64,000 nt of DNA from Bacillota bacterium (GTDB lineage Bacteria > Bacillota > Clostridia > Lachnospirales > Cellulosilyticaceae), in contig JAEWMQ010000024.1 in assembly GCA_023393125.1 (NCBI GenBank), positions 1-64,000 on the forward strand, given 5' to 3'. A model generated the notes under the pieces. It was not told the DNA's origin, did no database searches, and saw only the letters and a list, made by a program, of their open reading frames with translations. A program made the position numbers and the translations under genes. Shown one piece after another: positions 27,900 through 36,119 of this stretch; positions within the stretch are counted from its first letter, which is position 1; the number at the start of each line of letters is the position of its first letter.

Positions 27900-28164
27900 A
27901 GAAGTTAAATAGACTATATACGATGAAAAGAAGAGTAGCCATTAGGATGACTTTCAGAGAGCTAGCGGTAGGTGCGAGCTAGTAGCATTTAATGAGTGAA
28001 GAACCTCTTGGAGTTGCTAACCGAAAATGCTACGGGCAATAAGTAGGCTTAGCCGGGTAAAGACCGATATATCTTTTTGAGGTGAATTACCGTTTTGGTA
28101 ATTAACTAGGGTGGTAACGCGGAGTACAGGCTTCGTCCCTTTTGAGAGGGACGAAGCCTTTTTG
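27900..28164 (+). promoter_or_regulatory. T-box leader of asnS (Asn)
   Basis: The T-box sequence AGGGTGGTAACGCGG (from about 28108) is followed by a terminator with a 13-bp stem (28128-28140 / 28147-28159) and a T-run. In stem I the segment GAAGAACCTCTTGGAG places AAC (28002-28004) as specifier codon, which reads tRNA-Asn and agrees with the downstream synthetase. The leader is about 265 nt long. Confidence 0.92.
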
Positions 28165-28253
28165 TTATATCCATATACACATAGTTTTGGAGTAAAGTCA
28201 AAGGCTTACTATGTGATTAGAGTAGAAGAGTTTAAAATAAGGAGGCAACGATT

Positions 28254-29645
28254 ATGCAAACAACATCTATTAGAACACTGTATCAACATACTAGCGAGGT
28301 ACAAACAAATAACTTAACAGTAGCAGGCTGGGTAAGAACTGTAAGAGACTCAAAAACTTTTGGTTTTATTGAAGTGAACGATGGAACATTCTTTAAATCA
28401 CTTCAAATTGTATTTGAGGACACGCTAGAGAACTTTAAAGATGTGGCTAAACTAGGAGTAGGAGCAGCCATCATCGTTACAGGTGACCTTGTAATGACAC
28501 CTAATCAAAAGCAACCTTTTGAGTTGAAAGCAACACAAATTGTTATAGAAGGAGAGTGTCCACCAGAGTATCCACTTCAAAAGAAAAGACATTCTTTTGA
28601 ATACTTAAGACAAATTGCGTATCTTAGACCACGTACGAATACTTTTGGAGCTGTCTTTAGAGTACGTTCTCTAGCTGCCTATGCAATTCATAAGTTCTTC
28701 CAAGAAAGAAACTTTGTCTATGCACATACACCACTTATTACTGCAAGTGATTGTGAAGGTGCAGGAGAAATGTTTAGAGTAACGACTTTAGATCCAGTTA
28801 ATCCACCTATGACTAAAGAGGGTGAGGTTGATTTTAAAGAAGATTTCTTTGGTAAAATGGCTAGCTTAACAGTATCAGGGCAGCTTTCAGCAGAGACTTT
28901 TGCTATGGCCTTTAGAGATGTATATACTTTTGGTCCAACTTTTAGAGCGGAGAAATCAAACACACCAAGACATGCAGCAGAGTTTTGGATGATTGAGCCA
29001 GAGATTGCTTTTGCAGACCTTGAAGATGATATGCGCTTAGCAGAAGATATGGTGAAATTTGTTATTAACTATGTACTTGAAAATGCAAAAGAGGAAATGG
29101 CATTCTTTAATCAGTTTGTAGATAAAGGTATTTTAGAAAGACTTCATGGTGTTGCATCAGCAGACTTTGGTCGTGTGACTTATACAGAAGCTATTGAAAT
29201 TTTAGAAAAATGTGGTAAGAAGTTTGAATACCCTGTTTTCTGGGGATGTGATCTTCAAACAGAGCATGAACGTTATTTAACAGAAGAGCACTTTAAAAAG
29301 CCAGTCTTCGTTACTAACTATCCAAAAGAAATTAAAGCTTTCTATATGAGAATGAATGAAGATGGTAAAACAGTAGCAGCTATGGACCTTTTAGTACCTG
29401 GAATCGGAGAACTTATTGGTGGTAGCCAAAGAGAAGAAAGATTAGATGTTCTTTTAGAACGTATGACAGAGTTAGGTCTTAAAGAAGAAGATTACTGGTG
29501 GTACTTAGACCTTAGAAGATTTGGTGGAACACGCCATGCAGGTTTTGGCTTAGGTTTTGAACGTTTAATTATGTATTTAACAGGAATGACTAATATTAGA
29601 GACGTTATTCCATTCCCAAGAACTACAGGCCAAGCAGAATTTTAA
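28254..29645 (+). CDS. asnS: Asparaginyl-tRNA synthetase
   Basis: A 463-residue class IIb synthetase joining asparagine to tRNA-Asn. An N-terminal OB-fold anticodon domain (about 17-115, VAGWVRTVRDSKTFGFIEV) leads to the catalytic core. Motif 2 is FGPTFRAEKSNTPRHAAEFW and motif 3 is GFGLGFERLIMYLTG. The AsnS type is supported by its length and by the Asn specifier in the T-box. The start ATG at 28254 has AAGGAGG upstream. An earlier overlapping frame (28111-28317) lies across the leader and is not a gene. Confidence 0.96.
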   Translation: MQTTSIRTLYQHTSEVQTNNLTVAGWVRTVRDSKTFGFIEVNDGTFFKSLQIVFEDTLENFKDVAKLGVGAAIIVTGDLVMTPNQKQPFELKATQIVIEGECPPEYPLQKKRHSFEYLRQIAYLRPRTNTFGAVFRVRSLAAYAIHKFFQERNFVYAHTPLITASDCEGAGEMFRVTTLDPVNPPMTKEGEVDFKEDFFGKMASLTVSGQLSAETFAMAFRDVYTFGPTFRAEKSNTPRHAAEFWMIEPEIAFADLEDDMRLAEDMVKFVINYVLENAKEEMAFFNQFVDKGILERLHGVASADFGRVTYTEAIEILEKCGKKFEYPVFWGCDLQTEHERYLTEEHFKKPVFVTNYPKEIKAFYMRMNEDGKTVAAMDLLVPGIGELIGGSQREERLDVLLERMTELGLKEEDYWWYLDLRRFGGTRHAGFGLGFERLIMYLTGMTNIRDVIPFPRTTGQAEF

Positions 29646-29669
29646 TTCAATAATAGGGTTATTTATAAC

Positions 29670-29710
29670 AAAAGAGGATAGACTTCAAATAATGAGGTTT
29701 ATCCTCTTTT
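29670..29710 (+). terminator. Terminator of asnS
   Basis: An 11-bp stem (aaaagaggata and complement) with a 19-base loop, 25 bp after the stop codon. Confidence 0.75.
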
Positions 29711-30181
29711 GCTATGTGTCCCAATCAGTAAAGGTTAATTTGATTTAAAAATAATGTAATAATGACATAACTATAAACTAATAAATAGTCAAAAATGAAT
29801 TTTATGTTGACCTAATATTTTGTATATTTATGTTATGAGAATAAATTAAAAATAAGATAAAGCCTTGTTTTTAAAAGAAATTACTTAAGATAAGAAATCT
29901 TCAAGGAAAAAATGCAAGATGAAATTAGAATATACATAAAAATAAATATATTGACAAATAAGTGTAATTTTAATATAATCAGATTATTAAAAAACAATTT
30001 AAATTTTGATAATATAAGCGAAGCAAGGGAGCTTTACTAAAGCTTAATAGATAACTTTTATAAAAGTTAATTTAAGTGGTAAGGTTCTTTTTTTATGAAC
30101 TTTACTAAGATAAAGAAGTAAAGTGGCAGAAGATTTATCACTATTTAAAGGTAAAAATTTAACACAAATAGGAGGAGTATT
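29711..30181 (+). promoter_or_regulatory. Promoter and long leader of the opp operon
   Basis: TTGACA at 29951-29956, a 17-bp spacer and TATAAT at 29974-29979 form a strong promoter. The resulting leader is about 195 nt and contains several short hairpins: gagcttta/taaagctt near 30030, aacttttataaaagtt near 30052, and a G-U containing stem gtaaggttc/gaactttac near 30080-30108. No terminator is formed, and I recognise no riboswitch class. The preceding 240 bp are AT-rich with nothing identifiable. Confidence 0.65.
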
Positions 30182-31831
30182 ATGAAACAATTTAAGAAAT
30201 TAGTAGTTGCATCTATGGCAATGGCAATGACATTTTCATTACTGACAGGATGTAATACTACAAAACCAACAAGTGGAACGGAAAAAGCTTCAATTTATCC
30301 GGGGACACCAACTGCGAATGAAATGACTTTAAATTTAGCAAGTGAGCCAGCTAATTTATTTTCTACTACATCAACAGATATAGCGTCAGGGTCGGTATTA
30401 ATACATATCATTGAGCCGCTCGTTACACTAGATGCACAAGATAAGGTAATACCAGGTGTAGCAACTGACTGGACTGTTAGTGAGGATGGCTTAGTGTATA
30501 CCTTTAACCTTAGAGAAGGTATGAAATGGAGTAATGGAGAACCTGTTACTGCTCATGACTTCGTTTTTGCTTGGACTAAATTATTAGATGCGGAAACAGC
30601 TTCAGAATATGCTTATTTCGGCTATATTTTAAAAAATGGAGCAGCGTATAATGAAGGAAAAGTAGCTAAAGAAGAAGTAGGGGTAAAAGCACTATCTGAC
30701 TATCAATTAGAAGTAACACTTGAAAATCCTACACCATATGCCCTAAGTTCATTCGCTTATAAATCTTTCTATCCAGTTAATGAGAAGGGATATAATGAAA
30801 TTGGTGAAGCTTATGGTACAGATGCAGATAAGATTGTAACCAATGGAGCTTTTACTTTAACAGAGTGGCAACATGATAGTAAAATTGTTTTAACAAAGAA
30901 TCCAGAGTTTTATAATGCAAAAGAGGTAGAGGCAGAAAAAGTTATTATGCTTATGATGACAGATTCTAATGCATCAGTTAATGCTTTCAAGGCTGGCGAA
31001 GCAGATATGGTTAATCCTAGAGGTGAATTAGTGACTACTTTAGAAACAGAAGGTCAACCTGTATTACGCTATGATGATGGTTCATGTTTCTACCTAGAAT
31101 ATAATTTGGAAGATGGAAATGTTCTTCAAAATGCTAATTTACGTAAAGCACTTTCTAATGCTATTGATAAGCAAGCCTTTGTAGATGTTGTTTTAGCAAA
31201 CCACTCAAAAGCAGCCACTTCATTTACACCACCAGCTATTTTAGGATATAAAGACACATTTGCTAGTGAAGTAGGTGAATTAGTACCAGTAGTTGATGTA
31301 GATGGAGCTAAAAAAGCTTATGAAGCAGCACTTTCAGAGTTAGGTGTAAGTACTGTTAGCTTATCTATGATTTGTGATGATACAGATGCTGCTATGGATA
31401 CTGCAGCTTTTGTTCAAGAACAACTTAAACAAAGTTTGGGTATTGAGATTAAAGTTGAGTCAATGCCATTTAAGAGCAGACTTGAAAGAATGACTAATAA
31501 AGATTTTGATATTGTATTTGCAGGTTGGGGACCAGACTATAACGACCCAATGACTTTCCTTGATATGTTCGAAACAGGCAATGGTAATAACCACACAAGT
31601 TATTCAAGTGCAGCTTATGATGAATTATTAGATAAAGTACGTACTGAATTAGACAGTAAAGCAAGATTTGGATATTTAAAAGATCTTGAAACTTTATTAA
31701 TGCAAGATCTACCTATTTCACCTGTTTATTGGAGAAATCGTGATTATGTTTTAAGTAGTAAAATTGCTTCAGGAGTAGTAAGAACAGCGTTCCAAGATAT
31801 TAATGTTAAGTATGTAAAATTCAATAAGTAA
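30182..31831 (+). CDS. oppA: Oligopeptide-binding lipoprotein
   Basis: A 549-residue extracellular solute-binding protein (SBP family 5). The signal ends in the lipobox LLTGC (Cys about 26), so it is tethered to the membrane. The mature part has NLASEPANLFS, WTVSEDGLVYTFNLREGMKW and NGEPVTAHDFVFAWTKLLDA, and ends with a fold typical of OppA. It captures peptides and hands them to OppBC. It is the first gene of an oppABCDF cluster and is followed by a hairpin before oppB. The exact peptide preference is unknown; the OppA name rests on family and the operon. Confidence 0.93.
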   Translation: MKQFKKLVVASMAMAMTFSLLTGCNTTKPTSGTEKASIYPGTPTANEMTLNLASEPANLFSTTSTDIASGSVLIHIIEPLVTLDAQDKVIPGVATDWTVSEDGLVYTFNLREGMKWSNGEPVTAHDFVFAWTKLLDAETASEYAYFGYILKNGAAYNEGKVAKEEVGVKALSDYQLEVTLENPTPYALSSFAYKSFYPVNEKGYNEIGEAYGTDADKIVTNGAFTLTEWQHDSKIVLTKNPEFYNAKEVEAEKVIMLMMTDSNASVNAFKAGEADMVNPRGELVTTLETEGQPVLRYDDGSCFYLEYNLEDGNVLQNANLRKALSNAIDKQAFVDVVLANHSKAATSFTPPAILGYKDTFASEVGELVPVVDVDGAKKAYEAALSELGVSTVSLSMICDDTDAAMDTAAFVQEQLKQSLGIEIKVESMPFKSRLERMTNKDFDIVFAGWGPDYNDPMTFLDMFETGNGNNHTSYSSAAYDELLDKVRTELDSKARFGYLKDLETLLMQDLPISPVYWRNRDYVLSSKIASGVVRTAFQDINVKYVKFNK

Positions 31832-31852
31832 TTGATATATTAAATAATCAAA

Positions 31853-31893
31853 CTTAAGAAATAAGTAAAGCACTGCTTTGCTTATTTCTTAAG
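31853..31893 (+). terminator. Hairpin between oppA and oppB
   Basis: A long stem (cttaagaaataagtaaagca and its complement, about 18 bp) with a short loop and no T-run beyond AAGTT. It may partly stop transcription or protect the oppA mRNA, giving more binding protein than transporter. Confidence 0.65.
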
Positions 31894-31993
31894 TTAAAAA
31901 ATCAATATAAACGAAAATAACATGTTAAGTGTTCTTATAGAAAATACATAAAAATCATGAATATAAATAAAGCAAAAAATGAAGGAGGAAACG

Positions 31994-32935
31994 GTGTTGA
32001 TTAAATATATTCTCAAACGTTTGGGATATACTGTTGTCACATTATTTATACTTGTAGCAGCTACATTCTTTATGATGCGTTTACTGCCAGGAGATCCGTT
32101 TATTGGTGAGAAGGCATTACCACAAACTACAATAAAAGCTTTGAATGCAAAATATGGTTTAGATAAACCTTTAGCAGTGCAATTTATGATTTATATTGGA
32201 AACGTTTGTAAGGGAGATTTAGGTTTGTCAATGAATTATGATAATCGAGCAGTAACAGATATTATTGCACAAGCTTTTCCTTATTCTTGTGAACTGGGAT
32301 TAAGAGCGCTTATTTTTGCCACTATTATGGGTATTTTGCTGGGAGTTTTAGCTGCAGTAAAAAGAGGCAGTAAATGGGATACCGGTGCAATGTTAATTTC
32401 TATTGTAGGGGTGTCGATACCAAGTTTTATATTAGGCGCACTTTTACAATATGCACTTGGATTAAAGCTTTATCAATGGACAGGCATTAAGTTCTTTGGA
32501 ATTACAGGATGGACGGATTTATCTACAAAGATATTACCATCTTTTGCCCTTAGTTTAGGAACGTTAGCTAAGATTTCTAGGTTGATGCGCACAAGTATGC
32601 TAGATGTACTGGGACAAGACTATATGAAGACAGCTAAGTCAAAAGGACTTAAGCCTAATACAATTATATGGAGACATGGTGTAAGAAATGCTATCATGCC
32701 TATTATTACTATATTAGGTCCTATTGCCGCAAGCTTACTAACTGGTGCATTTATTGTTGAAAATATTTTCTCTATTCCAGGGATGGGGAAATTCTTTGTT
32801 ATTGGTGTACAGACTCAAGATTATACATTGATTGCAGGGGTTGTGCTATTTTATGGCGCGTTTTTAATCATAGCCAACTTGATTGTTGACTTACTATATG
32901 GTGTCATTGACCCACGTGTTAAATTGACTAAATAG
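31994..32935 (+). CDS. oppB: Oligopeptide ABC transporter permease B
   Basis: A membrane permease of about 313 residues with six transmembrane segments. The first segment holds the RLGYTVVTLFILVAATFFMM stretch followed by LLPGDPF. The EAA loop, DYMKTAKSKGL followed by RHGVRNAIMPIIT, contacts the ATPases. It forms the channel with OppC. AAGGAGG at 31982-31988 suggests starting at GTG 31994 or TTG 31997 rather than at the ATG 31979, which lies before that ribosome site. OppC begins 12 bp after the stop. Confidence 0.93.
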   Translation: MLIKYILKRLGYTVVTLFILVAATFFMMRLLPGDPFIGEKALPQTTIKALNAKYGLDKPLAVQFMIYIGNVCKGDLGLSMNYDNRAVTDIIAQAFPYSCELGLRALIFATIMGILLGVLAAVKRGSKWDTGAMLISIVGVSIPSFILGALLQYALGLKLYQWTGIKFFGITGWTDLSTKILPSFALSLGTLAKISRLMRTSMLDVLGQDYMKTAKSKGLKPNTIIWRHGVRNAIMPIITILGPIAASLLTGAFIVENIFSIPGMGKFFVIGVQTQDYTLIAGVVLFYGAFLIIANLIVDLLYGVIDPRVKLTK

Positions 32936-32947
32936 AGGAGTGAAAGG

Positions 32948-33892
32948 ATGAAGGAATTAGAAGTAAACCGTTTTGAGTGGGTAGGAACGAATGTAAGCGA
33001 ACAAGAAAAAATAGGGAGACCTAGTATAAACTATTTAAGAGATGGTTTAAATCGTTTAAGAAAAAATAAGGCAGCTATATTTTCTATAGTTGTTATTACA
33101 TTTATTGTTTTACTGGCAATTATCATTCCAATGGTAATGCCATATGGAATAAGTGAACAACATCTTACGAATTGTAGAAATCAAGGCTTATTTTTCACTA
33201 GTGATGCTGAAGATGGTCACTTGCATTTACTAGGAACAGATAAATTTGGACGTGATACCTTTGTCAGAATTTGCTATGGTGGAAGAATTTCACTTTTTAT
33301 TGCGTTAGCAGTAGTATGTATTAATTTTATTATTGGTGTTGTCTATGGGGGGATTTCAGGCTACCTAGGTGGTTTTATAGATAATATCATGATGCGTATA
33401 ATAGAGGTTATTAATAGTATTCCTTTTCTTATTATTGTTATTTTATTAATGATGATCATGCCACCGGGTGTACTAGCCATTATTGTAGCTTATGCAGCTA
33501 CTGGATGGACAAGTATGGCACGTATGGTACGTGGTCAAGTAATGAGTTTAAAAGAACAAGAATTTATCATTGCAGGTCAATCAATGGGTGCTAGACCTAT
33601 GCGTATTATTCTAAAACATTTAGTACCTAATACATTAAGTATTGTTATTGTACAACTTACCTTAGAAATCCCAAATGTTATCTTTACAGAGGCAACACTT
33701 AGTTTCTTAGGATTAGGTGTACCTGTTCCTCTAGCTAGTTGGGGAACTTTAGCCAATGATGCCGTTAAGGTTTTTCAATCTTATCCTATGCAGCTCATTA
33801 TTCCGGCATTATGTATTAGTATGACGATGTTAGCGTTTAATTTATTAGGGGATGGACTACGTGATGCATTTGACCCTAAGCTTAGGAGGTAA
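32948..33892 (+). CDS. oppC: Oligopeptide ABC transporter permease C
   Basis: A 314-residue permease. An N-terminal cytoplasmic stretch of about 45 residues precedes the first transmembrane segment (AIFSIVVITFIVLLAIIIPM). The periplasmic-side HLLGTDKFGRDTF motif is typical of OppC/DppC. The EAA loop is EFIIAGQSMGARPMRIILKH, followed by PNTLSIVIVQ. It pairs with OppB as the translocation pathway. GAGGAG precedes the ATG. The gene ends with the ribosome site of oppD inside its last codons. Confidence 0.93.
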   Translation: MKELEVNRFEWVGTNVSEQEKIGRPSINYLRDGLNRLRKNKAAIFSIVVITFIVLLAIIIPMVMPYGISEQHLTNCRNQGLFFTSDAEDGHLHLLGTDKFGRDTFVRICYGGRISLFIALAVVCINFIIGVVYGGISGYLGGFIDNIMMRIIEVINSIPFLIIVILLMMIMPPGVLAIIVAYAATGWTSMARMVRGQVMSLKEQEFIIAGQSMGARPMRIILKHLVPNTLSIVIVQLTLEIPNVIFTEATLSFLGLGVPVPLASWGTLANDAVKVFQSYPMQLIIPALCISMTMLAFNLLGDGLRDAFDPKLRR

Positions 33893-33896
33893 CAAG

Positions 33897-34904
33897 ATGG
33901 AGAAGGTACTAGAAGTTAAGAATTTACATGTTTCATTTGACACTTATGCAGGGGAAGTAAAAGCTGTACGTGGCGTGAGTTTTGAACTTAATGAGGGTGA
34001 AGTACTTGCTATTGTTGGAGAAAGTGGATGTGGAAAAAGTGTTACTGCACAAACTATTATGAAATTAAATCCCTCACCACCTTCACGTATTGTAGAAGGG
34101 GGGATAACTTTATGTGGTCATGATATTGTGGCAAAAACTGAAAAAGAAATGTTAGCTATTAGAGGAAAAGATGTGAGTATGATTTTCCAAGATCCGATGA
34201 CTTGTTTAAATCCCACTATGCAAGTAGGTAAACAGCTTACAGAAGCTATTAGATGCCATCAAAAGCTGTCAAAAAGTGAAGCAGAACAAGAAGCTATTCG
34301 CCTTTTGAAATTGGTTAATATTCCTAATCCAGAAGAACGTTCTAAACAGTACCCACATCAGTATTCAGGAGGTATGCGTCAACGTGCTATGATTGCTATG
34401 GCGTTAAGTTGTTCCCCTAAGCTTCTTATAGCAGATGAACCAACAACAGCATTAGATGTAACTATACAAGCACAAATTATGGATCTTCTAAGGGAAATTA
34501 AAGATAATACTAATACAGCAATTATTTTGATTACCCATGATTTGGGAGTAGTGGCAAGTATTGCTGACCGCGTTGCAGTAATGTATGGTGGAAAGATTGT
34601 AGAAACAGGTAGTGTAAGAGATATCTTTTATAAAAGTACGCATCCTTATACAAAAGCACTTTTAAAAAGTTTACCAACCATTGATTCGGTAAAAGGAGAA
34701 AAATTAGTGGCTATTCCAGGAACACCACCTGATTTACTAATGCCTCCAGTAGGCTGTGGTTTTGCAAGTCGCTGTGAACAGTGTATGCGCATTTGCCATG
34801 AAGAACAACCTGATAACTATGAAGTGAGTAAGTCACACCATGCAAGTTGTTGGTTATTAGATGCGGCTTGTCCCTCAAATTATTTGAAAAAGGAGGAAGC
34901 ATAA
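33897..34904 (+). CDS. oppD: Oligopeptide ABC transporter ATPase D
   Basis: A 335-residue ATP-binding subunit. Walker A is GESGCGKS, the Q-loop is MIFQDPMTCLNP, the signature is YSGGMRQRAMIAMAL, Walker B is LLIADEPTTALD, and the switch His lies in LITHDLGV. The C-terminal oligo_HPY region has a Cys-rich stretch (GCGFASRC, CMRICHEEQP, CWL) where some DppD-type proteins hold an iron-sulfur cluster. The start is chosen at ATG 33897, six bases after AGGAGGT. The upstream extension to 33852 overlaps oppC and is rejected. Confidence 0.94.
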   Translation: MEKVLEVKNLHVSFDTYAGEVKAVRGVSFELNEGEVLAIVGESGCGKSVTAQTIMKLNPSPPSRIVEGGITLCGHDIVAKTEKEMLAIRGKDVSMIFQDPMTCLNPTMQVGKQLTEAIRCHQKLSKSEAEQEAIRLLKLVNIPNPEERSKQYPHQYSGGMRQRAMIAMALSCSPKLLIADEPTTALDVTIQAQIMDLLREIKDNTNTAIILITHDLGVVASIADRVAVMYGGKIVETGSVRDIFYKSTHPYTKALLKSLPTIDSVKGEKLVAIPGTPPDLLMPPVGCGFASRCEQCMRICHEEQPDNYEVSKSHHASCWLLDAACPSNYLKKEEA

Positions 34905-34905
34905 A

Positions 34906-35862
34906 GTGGCAGATAATCAATTGATAACCGTTAAAAATTTATGTAAGTACTTTAAGGTGTCTGGCGGTGTTTTAAAAGCAGTAGATAATGTAACACTAGA
35001 TATTTTTAAAGGAGAAACTTTAGGACTTGCAGGTGAGTCCGGATGTGGTAAATCTACTTTAGGTAGAGTATTAATGGGTATTTATGAGCCAACATCAGGA
35101 GAATTTGAATACAAAGGGAAAGAGACTTTAAAGGTTAATAAAAGAAATCATTTTAGATATACAAAGTTGACTCAAATGATTTTTCAAGATCCTTATGCTT
35201 CTTTAGATCCCCGTATGACCGTTGGATCTATTATAGAAGAAGGTATGATTATTCATAAGATGTATGATAAAAAAAGAAGACAAGAAAGAGTTTATGAACT
35301 ACTAGAAATGGTAGGTTTAAATAGAGAACATGCTAATCGTTTTCCACATGAATTTTCAGGAGGACAACGTCAACGTATTGGAATTGCAAGGGCTTTAGCA
35401 ATAGAACCGGAATTTATTATTTGTGATGAACCTATTTCAGCCTTAGATGTTTCAATTCAAGCGCAGGTTATAAACTTATTACATGATCTTCAGGAAAGAT
35501 TAAATTTAACCTTTCTTTTTATTGCGCATGATTTAAATATCGTTAAGTATATTAGTGATCGAATTGCAGTTATGTATTTGGGATGTATCGTAGAGATTGC
35601 TTCAAGTGAAGAACTTTATAATAATACGTTACATCCTTATTCAAAGGCATTATTATCAGCAGTACCTATTCCGAATCCTGATGAGGAAATAGAAAAGAAA
35701 AGAGAAATTATTACAGGAGATGTGCCTAGCCCTATTAATCCGCCTAATGGATGTCATTTTGCTAGTAGATGTCCAAAAGTATGCGATAGATGTAAGAAGG
35801 AGAAACCTGTTCTAAGAGAAATTACACCAGGCCATCAAGTGGCATGTCATTTAGTAGAATGA
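34906..35862 (+). CDS. oppF: Oligopeptide ABC transporter ATPase F
   Basis: A 318-residue ATPase partner of OppD. Walker A is GESGCGKST, the Q-loop is MIFQDPYASLDPRM, the signature is FSGGQRQRIGIARAL, Walker B is FIICDEPISALD, and the switch His lies in FIAHDLNIV. The C-terminal oligo_HPY segment again has Cys residues (GCHFASRCPKVCDRC). The GTG start at 34906 lies eight bases after AAGGAGG, almost abutting oppD. It closes the opp operon before a hairpin terminator. Confidence 0.94.
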   Translation: MADNQLITVKNLCKYFKVSGGVLKAVDNVTLDIFKGETLGLAGESGCGKSTLGRVLMGIYEPTSGEFEYKGKETLKVNKRNHFRYTKLTQMIFQDPYASLDPRMTVGSIIEEGMIIHKMYDKKRRQERVYELLEMVGLNREHANRFPHEFSGGQRQRIGIARALAIEPEFIICDEPISALDVSIQAQVINLLHDLQERLNLTFLFIAHDLNIVKYISDRIAVMYLGCIVEIASSEELYNNTLHPYSKALLSAVPIPNPDEEIEKKREIITGDVPSPINPPNGCHFASRCPKVCDRCKKEKPVLREITPGHQVACHLVE

Positions 35863-35887
35863 TAAAGAAAAACGGAAATAAATAGAG

Positions 35888-35945
35888 AGGACTTTCAGCT
35901 GTCTTGGAATTTGATAACAAATTTTAAGGCCTGGAAGTCCTTTTT
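35888..35945 (+). terminator. Terminator of the opp operon
   Basis: Imperfect arms aggactttcag and ctggaagtcct separated by about 32 bases with inner AT pairing (aaattt), followed by TTTTT. Confidence 0.7.
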
Positions 35946-36119
35946 AGCTAAAAAGTTAGATTGAAGAAACTTAGCAATTAAGAATAAATCAATAAATTAG
36001 TTGAAAAATGTGTAAATTTTCATGGAAAAGACAAGCAATTTTATCCATTTACTTTAAAGCTATTTAAACTAAAATTATGCTTAGGAACTAATAAACTGAA
36101 GAATCGAGGAGAGTCGTCT

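Noticed and set aside
28111..28317. Plus-strand 68-codon frame before asnS
   Set aside because: It overlaps the T-box terminator and the asnS start in another frame.
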